Part shown: positions 6,172-11,462 of the stretch, piece by piece | Layout of the letters: every line of letters begins with the position of its first letter | Position numbering within the stretch: the first letter of the stretch is position 1 | Assembly (NCBI GenBank): GCA_049281195.1 | Contig: JBAPRR010000029.1 | Coordinates: 1-11,462 of the forward strand | DNA: 11,462 bases | DNA from: JBAPRR01 sp049281195 | Lineage (GTDB): Bacteria > Actinomycetota > Acidimicrobiia > Acidimicrobiales > CAVXTF01 | Direction of reading: 5' to 3' | Notes under the pieces: generated by a model | Seen by the model: the letters and a program-made list of their open reading frames with translations, nothing else | Told to the model about the DNA's origin: nothing | Database searches by the model: none | Translations under genes and position numbers: made by a program

Positions 6172-6891
6172 ATGAAGGCTGCAATTGTCACCGGCGGGTC
6201 GAAAGGCCTGGGAAGGGCGCTCGCCTTGGGCCTGGCAGACGAGGGCTGGTCACTCGTCTTAGACGCCAGAGACGCCACCGGACTCGAAGAGGCAGCACGC
6301 GAGATCAGGTCGCGCCGGGCTTCGGGTGCATCTGTTAAGGCCATCTCGGGAGACGTCACCTCCGACCTCCACCGTCAGTCTCTGATCGATGCGGCTTCGG
6401 AGCTGGGGGCTCTCGACCTGATCGTGAACAACGCCAGTGAGCTCGGCCCGAGTCCGTTGCCGGAATTGGCTGACTACCCCCTCGAGTCGTTGCGAAGGGT
6501 GCTCGAGGTTGACGTAGTTGCTCCACTCGCCGTTCTGCAACAAGCAGTACGGCTACTCGAACAATCAGAAAATCCGAGGGTGTTGAACATCACCTCCGAT
6601 GCGTCCGTAGAGCACTACGAAAGATGGGGCGGGTACGGGCTCGCTAAGGCGGCGCTGGATCACCTGAGCGCAACCTTTGCAGCAGAGAACCCCCATGTGC
6701 GCACGTGGGCTGTCGATCCGGGTGATCTCAGGACCGACATGCACCAGCGGGCGTACCCCGGCGAGGACATCTCGGACAGGCCACTGCCGGAGTCAGTGGT
6801 GGCGCGACTGCTCTCGCTCATCAACAGCGATCTGACCAGTGGCCGTTACAAGGCGAGCGAGATCCCGGTCACCGAGGAGGTGGGCACATGA
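6172..6891 (+). CDS. Short-chain dehydrogenase/reductase (SDR)
   Basis: The 239-residue Rossmann-fold protein is a classical SDR. It shows the cofactor loop TGGSKGLG (7-14), an NNAS variant of the NNAG motif (86-89), the catalytic triad Ser142 (ITSDAS), Tyr155 and Lys159 (YGLAK), and DPGDLRTDM (182-190), which matches the PG motif after the active site. It should oxidise or reduce an alcohol/carbonyl group with NAD(P). The substrate is not evident. The ATG at 6172 is chosen because it begins right at the first strand (MKAAIVTGG) and AAGGGGG lies eight bases upstream; an upstream in-frame start at 6073 would fall inside the hairpin leader. Its TGA overlaps the next gene's ATG (ATGA), so the two are almost certainly co-expressed and probably act in one pathway. 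Confidence 0.88.
   Translation: MKAAIVTGGSKGLGRALALGLADEGWSLVLDARDATGLEEAAREIRSRRASGASVKAISGDVTSDLHRQSLIDAASELGALDLIVNNASELGPSPLPELADYPLESLRRVLEVDVVAPLAVLQQAVRLLEQSENPRVLNITSDASVEHYERWGGYGLAKAALDHLSATFAAENPHVRTWAVDPGDLRTDMHQRAYPGEDISDRPLPESVVARLLSLINSDLTSGRYKASEIPVTEEVGT
6874..6880 (+). promoter_or_regulatory. Strong ribosome binding site inside the SDR 3' end
   Basis: GAGGAGG lies seven bases before the ATG at 6888. It fixes the start of the QueA-like protein and supports translational coupling with the overlapping SDR stop codon. Confidence 0.8.
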
Positions 6892-7976
6892 CACAAGCTT
6901 CTTTAGCCGATCCCGCCTTTTCAGCTCTCGATCGGATCCGCCTCGGTGGACTCCCGACGTTTCACCTCCCAGCAGAGCTCGAGGCTTCAGTTCCGCCCGA
7001 GGCACGCGGCGTGACGCGCGACTCGGTGAAGATGATGGTGGCGATACGTCGAAGCGGGCTCATATCGCACACCTACTTCTCGGAGCTACCTCGTCTTTTG
7101 GATGAGGGAGATCTGGTGGTGGTGAACACGTCGGGAACGCTCGCGGCATCGGTGTCGGGCACGACCGGAAAAGGCATGGCGCTCGACGTGCATCTGTCTA
7201 CACGGCTTCCTGCGGATCTGTGGACCGTAGAGCTCAGACACGATGATCACCCGGTGCTCGACTGTGAGGCCGGCGAGATGATCGACCTGATCGGAGGAGG
7301 GAGGGTCGCGTTGCTCAGCCCGTATTCCGAAGGGCCGAACGGCGTCCGTCTATGGGTCGCCACTTTGACAGTCCCTCAGCCGCTTCAAACGTACCTGGCC
7401 GTCAACGGCAAGCCCATCAAGTACGGATACGTGAAGGGCACGTGGCCTATCTCCATGTACCAAAACGTCTACGTGACAGAACCGGGCTCAGCCGAAATGC
7501 CGAGCGCAGGTCGTCCGTTCACACCGGAGGTGATCACCAGGCTCGTCTCGCGCGGGATAGGAGTCGTACCGATACTCCTTCACACGGGCGTGGCGTCTTT
7601 GCAGGCGTCGGAGCCTCCATATCCCGAACCGTTCCGTGTCTCTGGCTCGACGGCACATCGGATCAACGACACACACAAGAACGGGGGCAAGGTCATCGCC
7701 ATCGGAACCACGGTGGTACGTGCTCTCGAGACCGTCGTCGATGAACGCGGCACCGTTCATTCGGGAAGCGGTTGGACAGAGACGGTAGTCACGCCCGACC
7801 GCCACGTCCGGTCAGTGGACGGGATGCTTACCGGCTGGCACGAGCCGGAGGCATCGCATCTGGCCATGCTCGAAGCGATCGCGGGTCGCGAGCTCGTCGA
7901 AACCTCCTACGCCGCGGCACTGGAGAACGGGTACCTGTGGCACGAGTTCGGCGACGTACACCTGGTGCTTCCCTGA
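6888..7976 (+). CDS. Divergent QueA-like S-adenosylmethionine:tRNA ribosyltransferase-isomerase family protein
   Basis: QueA uses the ribosyl group of SAM to make epoxyqueuosine in tRNA. This 362-residue protein has the family length and layout: GDLVVVNTSGTLAAS (74-88), YQNVYVTEPGSAEMPSAGRPFT (191-212), VVPILLHTGVASLQ (226-239), GGKVIAIGTTVVRALE (266-281), GWTETVVTP (295-303) and SVDGMLTGWHEPEASHLAMLEAIAGRE (309-335). Several positions that are near-invariant in true QueA, as I recall the family, are changed: NDTRV is NTSGT, GLHFT is GRPFT, and HVGLGTF is HTGVASL. No tgt, queG or other queuosine gene is present in the window. It may therefore be a paralogue acting on another acceptor, with the coupled SDR as partner; this is inference. 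It ends six bases from the convergent GGDEF-EAL gene. Confidence 0.85.
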   Translation: MTQASLADPAFSALDRIRLGGLPTFHLPAELEASVPPEARGVTRDSVKMMVAIRRSGLISHTYFSELPRLLDEGDLVVVNTSGTLAASVSGTTGKGMALDVHLSTRLPADLWTVELRHDDHPVLDCEAGEMIDLIGGGRVALLSPYSEGPNGVRLWVATLTVPQPLQTYLAVNGKPIKYGYVKGTWPISMYQNVYVTEPGSAEMPSAGRPFTPEVITRLVSRGIGVVPILLHTGVASLQASEPPYPEPFRVSGSTAHRINDTHKNGGKVIAIGTTVVRALETVVDERGTVHSGSGWTETVVTPDRHVRSVDGMLTGWHEPEASHLAMLEAIAGRELVETSYAAALENGYLWHEFGDVHLVLP

Positions 7977-7982
7977 CGCTTC

Positions 7983-10307
7983 TTATGAAGTGCCGGCGAT
8001 CACCTTCGGAGACTCGACCATGTCGAGTGAGGAATCCCCGCCCCGGTCCGTGATCCGCGTCGCCGTCGTCTCGTGCGGCCCGAGCTTGCGTCCCTCGAGC
8101 AGGACCCCTTCGATCTCGTCTGCCGGCCTCGGCTTCGACCAGTAGAAACCCTGGGCCAGGTCGCAACCGAGCGAGTCGAGTGCGTGAAGCTGGTCGAGCG
8201 TCTCGACTCCCTCAGCGACCGCTTCGAGCCCGAGCTCGTGAGCGAGATGGATGACAGAACCAGCGATCGTCTCGTCTTCGGAGCTCTCGCCGAGCCCCGC
8301 CACGAAAAGACGGTCGAGCTTCAACACCTGAACGGGGAATCGCCGAACGTAGATAAGTGAGGAGTAGCCAGTCCCGAAGTCGTCGACACCGATCCTCACA
8401 CCAAGAATCCTCAGATCCTTCAGGCATCGCTCAGCGCTCACGGGATCTTCGATCAGAGCGGTCTCTGTCAGCTCGAGGCAGAGCGACTCTGCCGGCAGTC
8501 CCGACTCCTCGAGAACGGTCTTCACCAGCTGTGGGAATTCGGTGTCGACAAGCTGTCTTCCAGAAAGGTTGACGGACAGGTTCAACGAAGGATTGATCGA
8601 CTTCTGCCACTTTGCGACCTGTTCCGAGGCCTTGCGCAGCACCCACACTCCCAGCGGAACGACGAGCCCGGTCTCCTCGGCGAGAGGGATGAAGTCCGCC
8701 GGAGGCACAAGGCCACGCTCGGGGTGCTGCCAACGGACCAGGGCTTCAAATCCTGTGACGCTGCCATCGAAGGAGACCACGGGTTGGTAGAAGACCCGGA
8801 GCTGATCCTCTTCGATCGCACGTCGCAAGGCGCCTTCGAGCTCGAGGCGGGCCAGCGCCCTGGCATAGAGATCTTCATCGAAAAGCTCTGCCACTCCCCC
8901 GCCATGCTCCTTGGCTCTGTACAGCGCAAGGTCCGCGTCGCGCAGAAGTTTGTCGGCCGTGGTTGCGGATGCGTCGGTCGCTATGGCGATGCCGATGCTC
9001 GCAGTGGGATGCACCTCGAGCCCGAGCAGATCCACGGAAGCGGAAATGACTTTGATCACCTGCTCGGCGAGGAATACCAGCTCGCTCGCGTCGTCGAAAT
9101 CCTCCGCGATGATGACGAACTCGTCGCCGCCGGCGCGCCCGAAGGTGTCACCGAGCCTGACCACCGAACGGATCCTGTTAGCTACTTCCTTCAACAGGGT
9201 GTCCCCTGCATCGTGGCCCAGGCTGTCGTTCACGACCTTGAAGCGATCGATGTCGATCATCATCACTGCTGCGATTCCCGGGTCCCGCTCGAGACGTGTC
9301 ACCGCGGTGTCGAGCCTGTCACGCAGAAGAGCCCGGTTGGGAAGACCGGTCAACGAGTCGGTCAGTGCCTGCTTGGAGAGCTGATCCTCCAGGGCATAGC
9401 GCTCGGACACGTCGCGGATGAATGCTTTCGTGCAGGATTTGCCGTCCTGCTCCACCACGACACGCGAGACCTCGACCGGAAATTCACGCCCGCTTCGATC
9501 CTTCAGGAACAAAGACGCCGAACCGTCCGTGCAGCGCGCCGACGTGCCCGTGACCCGCTGATGCAAGAAGGGCTCGGAAGATTCGCCTCTGTACTGCTCC
9601 GGGACGACCATATTGTCCAGGGTCCCGCCGATCGCTTCGTGCGCGGCCCAGCCGAACAATCTTTCTGCTGCCGGATTCCAGTCCGTTATTCGCCTCGATG
9701 TGTCGATGCCCACGAATGCGTCGCTCGATGCCTCGATCGTGCGCCGGAAAACGGTCTCGCTCTCCAGGTGAGCCTGTTCCGAACGAAGACGCTCGGTCAC
9801 GTCTTCGACCACGCCGATCCCGTAAAGGACGCGGCCCGCAGGATTGCGCACCGCGGACCCCGTGATGCGCCCGTTCATAACGGATTCATCCGCGCGGATG
9901 AATCTCCTGTCTATCTGGAACCGGTCCACCTTGCCTTCGAAAAGGCGATACGCGTATTCGATCTGTAATTCGCGGTCGTCAGGATGCATCAGCTCGACCA
10001 TGTTCTTTCCGACGAGCTCTTCGGCCGAGTAACCGAGGCTGCGGCACAGTGAGGCGTTGACGTCGATCACGCGCGCGTCTGTGCCGACCAGTGCGGTGCC
10101 GACCGGACTCTCGACGAACACCTTCCTGAAACGATCGTCCATCGGGTCAGGAATTACCCCGGAGATCTGTTCGCGCGGAAGATCCTCCCGGGCTGTATCG
10201 GGTGCCGTCTCGTCTCGCCCGTCCGCACGACGACGGCTATGGCTGTTTCCCACCGGTTTTTTATCGGCGGCGTTATCTGTTCTGGTTTCCCACAGACACA
10301 TCAACAT
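7983..10307 (-). CDS. PAS-PAS-GGDEF-EAL cyclic-di-GMP signalling protein
   Basis: The 774-residue protein has a polar N-terminus (1-55), a PAS domain (about 60-178), a second PAS (about 186-305), a GGDEF diguanylate cyclase domain (about 313-478) and an EAL phosphodiesterase domain (about 487-738). The cyclase signature GGDEF (393-397) is intact, preceded at the standard distance by the inhibitory RxxD site RLGD (384-387). The EAL domain keeps EAL (521-523), the Glu in ELTET (612-616), DDFGTGYSS (642-650), LKLDR (662-666), EGVET (699-703) and QGFYWSKP (719-726), so both activities are possible. There are no membrane segments, which suggests a cytosolic sensor. ATG at 10307 follows GAAGAGG at about eight bases; a second in-frame ATG is two codons later. 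The gene is convergent with the QueA-like gene and divergent from the zinc-ribbon gene. Confidence 0.93.
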   Translation of the reverse strand: MLMCLWETRTDNAADKKPVGNSHSRRRADGRDETAPDTAREDLPREQISGVIPDPMDDRFRKVFVESPVGTALVGTDARVIDVNASLCRSLGYSAEELVGKNMVELMHPDDRELQIEYAYRLFEGKVDRFQIDRRFIRADESVMNGRITGSAVRNPAGRVLYGIGVVEDVTERLRSEQAHLESETVFRRTIEASSDAFVGIDTSRRITDWNPAAERLFGWAAHEAIGGTLDNMVVPEQYRGESSEPFLHQRVTGTSARCTDGSASLFLKDRSGREFPVEVSRVVVEQDGKSCTKAFIRDVSERYALEDQLSKQALTDSLTGLPNRALLRDRLDTAVTRLERDPGIAAVMMIDIDRFKVVNDSLGHDAGDTLLKEVANRIRSVVRLGDTFGRAGGDEFVIIAEDFDDASELVFLAEQVIKVISASVDLLGLEVHPTASIGIAIATDASATTADKLLRDADLALYRAKEHGGGVAELFDEDLYARALARLELEGALRRAIEEDQLRVFYQPVVSFDGSVTGFEALVRWQHPERGLVPPADFIPLAEETGLVVPLGVWVLRKASEQVAKWQKSINPSLNLSVNLSGRQLVDTEFPQLVKTVLEESGLPAESLCLELTETALIEDPVSAERCLKDLRILGVRIGVDDFGTGYSSLIYVRRFPVQVLKLDRLFVAGLGESSEDETIAGSVIHLAHELGLEAVAEGVETLDQLHALDSLGCDLAQGFYWSKPRPADEIEGVLLEGRKLGPHETTATRITDRGGDSSLDMVESPKVIAGTS

Positions 10308-10535
10308 CTGCCTGGCCTCTTCGCCTTAATCATGGGGAATCCGGCTCACGAGTGGAGGGGGACCGGCGCACGAATCCGTGTCCGGCCAGGGAAAATGAAA
10401 TCGAACAATTGATCGACTACTCACCGACAACGTTCGACGACCCATCCTGAACGTCACAACAGTCCGACTACTCATCCTGTTGCCTCTCACAACCTTCCTG
10501 ACCCGGGCCGATGACATGGGCACAGGGGGTCAGCC
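10308..10535. promoter_or_regulatory. Divergent intergenic region of the GGDEF-EAL and zinc-ribbon genes
   Basis: These 228 bases separate two outward-reading genes and must hold both promoters. Apart from the tandem repeats and the ribosome site AGGGGG at 10524-10529 (six bases before the GTG), I see no convincing hexamers. The region does not show the conserved segments of the cyclic-di-GMP-I riboswitch on either strand. Confidence 0.5.
10398..10478. repeat. Three imperfect tandem repeats in a divergent promoter region
   Basis: The core occurs three times on the plus strand: CGACTACTCACC at 10414-10425, CGACGACCCATCC at 10435-10447 and CGACTACTCATCC at 10465-10477. Start-to-start spacings are 21 and 30 bases, close to two and three helical turns, so a protein could bind all copies on about the same face. 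The copies are joined by AACGTT- and AACGTC-like spacers. The location between a c-di-GMP enzyme gene and a zinc-ribbon protein gene suggests an operator or activator site. I do not know the factor. Confidence 0.55.
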
Positions 10536-11462
10536 GTGGCAGCGATGTGCAGGAAGTGCCTGAGAAGCGCGTCTGACGAGGCACGGCGCTGCCCAGCGTG
10601 CGGCGGTCACCTGGTGCGATTCGGCGACTCCGGCGAGGTTGTCGAGATCATCGCCGGCGTCGACGAGCCGGTACGCGGCCCCGGAGGGATTCCGGCACTC
10701 TTCGGCGATGTGACCGAGCAATTCGTCTCTGTCGCCGCTCCCGCGTCCACAGGAATAGCACAGGCTGCTCCTCCGTCGTATGCGCAGGCACAAGCGGCGT
10801 ACAGCCCACCGGTGATGCCCTCCAATGCCAACGGATACTCGCAGGCACCAGGGTCGATGAACGGCTTTTCCCAACCCGTGGCGCCCGCCGCCGTCGTGAA
10901 CGATCAGGCCCCGCCGCCGGCGGTGTCGATGGACCAGGTGCTGAGCCCGCCATTGCCCATGGGCTACTACGACGGATTGGCTATGGCGACAGCTGTCGCC
11001 CCCACCCCCGCCGAAAAGTTCCTCCTTCCCGCCCAGCAGTTGGACAAGGTCGTCTCCGAGATACTGACTCCCTTCGGTTTCGAAGAACGGCAGATCGAGG
11101 CACCGCCACCTCCTGCTCCAGCTCCCCCTGTGCAGCAGACGGGTGTCGTCCCGCAGCAGATCCAACCGGCTGCACCTGCACCCATGACCGCGCACATGGG
11201 AACGGGATTCGGGTTCACCCCCGCCCAGGCACCCCATGTCATCGGTGACGCTCCTCCGCCTCCGCCTCAGATGGTCGACCCCGGGCCGCCGCCCGAACGC
11301 GGCGTGTATCCGGACATACCTCCGTCGGTTAGAACACCGGAGCCTGTGTCGGCGCTCGCACAGATATCTGATGCCGAAGCAGCAGCGGCAGAGCTCAGGC
11401 TCTCGATGTCGGAGCTCGCACGCGAGATCAGGGCGGTCTCCGAGGACGAACCCACCGCCAAT
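10536..11462 (+). CDS. Zinc-ribbon, proline-rich protein of unknown function (3' end beyond window)
   Basis: An open frame of 309 codons runs without a stop to the right edge. The start GTG has AGGGGG six bases upstream and is the first start after an in-frame TGA at 10512. Residues 5-22 form a small zinc ribbon (Cys5, Cys8, Cys19, Cys22: CRKC and CPAC). Next come an ordered-looking segment (26-65) and a long Ala/Pro/Gln-rich, low-complexity linker with PPPP runs. A short conserved-looking patch, EKFLLPAQQLDKVVSEIL, lies near residue 170. The visible end (AEAAAAELRLSMSELAREI) is likely helical, perhaps a coiled coil. No membrane segment is seen in the visible part. The make-up resembles actinobacterial scaffold or regulatory proteins with a zinc-ribbon head, but I recognise no family. 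The opposite strand is also open over much of this stretch; the Shine-Dalgarno, CxxC pairs and uninterrupted length favour this frame. Confidence 0.75.
   Translation, partial: MAAMCRKCLRSASDEARRCPACGGHLVRFGDSGEVVEIIAGVDEPVRGPGGIPALFGDVTEQFVSVAAPASTGIAQAAPPSYAQAQAAYSPPVMPSNANGYSQAPGSMNGFSQPVAPAAVVNDQAPPPAVSMDQVLSPPLPMGYYDGLAMATAVAPTPAEKFLLPAQQLDKVVSEILTPFGFEERQIEAPPPPAPAPPVQQTGVVPQQIQPAAPAPMTAHMGTGFGFTPAQAPHVIGDAPPPPPQMVDPGPPPERGVYPDIPPSVRTPEPVSALAQISDAEAAAAELRLSMSELAREIRAVSEDEPTAN

Noticed and set aside
7974..7995. CTTC-TTAT-GAAG hairpin between the convergent QueA-like and GGDEF-EAL genes as a bidirectional terminator
   Set aside because: The stem is only four pairs and has no T-run on either strand; it also overlaps the stop codon of the GGDEF-EAL gene.
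8724..9968. 414-codon open frame on the plus strand inside the GGDEF-EAL gene
   Set aside because: It is antisense to a gene with two complete, well-conserved catalytic domains; its translation has no recognisable domain and reflects high-GC codon bias.
10398..10478. Possible CRISPR array
   Set aside because: Only three short imperfect copies with 21- and 30-base periods, no true spacers and no cas genes; an operator is a better explanation.
10308..10535. Cyclic-di-GMP riboswitch upstream of the GGDEF-EAL gene
   Set aside because: The conserved GGGCAAA and CCUCCGGCC-like segments of the class I aptamer are not present on either strand.
10530..11237. 235-codon minus-strand and 216-codon plus-strand (10598-11248) frames at the right end
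   Set aside because: Both are Arg/Gly- and Arg/Ser-rich shadows. The frame from GTG 10536 has a good Shine-Dalgarno, a zinc-ribbon motif and no stop to the edge.

Overview
The window looks like a chromosomal segment of a high-GC actinobacterium, perhaps from the Acidimicrobiia or a related lineage. That placement is inference: it rests on high-GC codon use from about 4.2 kb onward, likely SD-less or leaderless starts, and the mix of gene families. No 16S or other taxonomic marker is present. Eight complete protein genes and two genes cut by the window edges can be supported.

Left part (1-4168). The left edge holds the first codons of an IS3-family orfA on the minus strand and its probable terminal end near base 125, then about 300 bases with no convincing gene. 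A minus-strand, operon-like run follows, read from 3776 down to 433: a sulfotransferase, a membrane-anchored GH5-type glycoside hydrolase with many cysteines, and a parallel beta-helix lipoprotein. Parts of this run are strikingly AT-rich (20 of 60 bases are G or C at 1981-2040, against 41 of 60 at 7861-7920). With the adjacent IS, this suggests recent acquisition. The set fits tailoring or processing of an extracellular, possibly sulfated, glycan. A non-coding stretch of about 390 bases with an 11-C run separates it from the next block.

Middle part (4169-7976), all plus strand. It contains a second, unrelated sulfotransferase, a membrane-anchored CHAP-domain cell-wall hydrolase, and a translationally coupled pair made of a short-chain dehydrogenase and a divergent QueA-like protein. 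The sulfotransferase and CHAP starts share two short sequence blocks, which suggests similar promoter and start architecture. The leader of the dehydrogenase-QueA pair carries four non-overlapping perfect hairpins and one alternative hairpin packed into about 100 bases just before the ribosome binding site. It is the best candidate here for an undescribed cis-regulatory RNA.

Right part (7983-11462). A PAS-PAS-GGDEF-EAL cyclic-di-GMP enzyme lies on the minus strand, convergent with the QueA-like gene (6 bases apart). A divergent intergenic region with three imperfect tandem repeats of a CGACTACTCAYCC core follows. Last is the start of a plus-strand gene for a zinc-ribbon, proline-rich protein that runs off the right edge.
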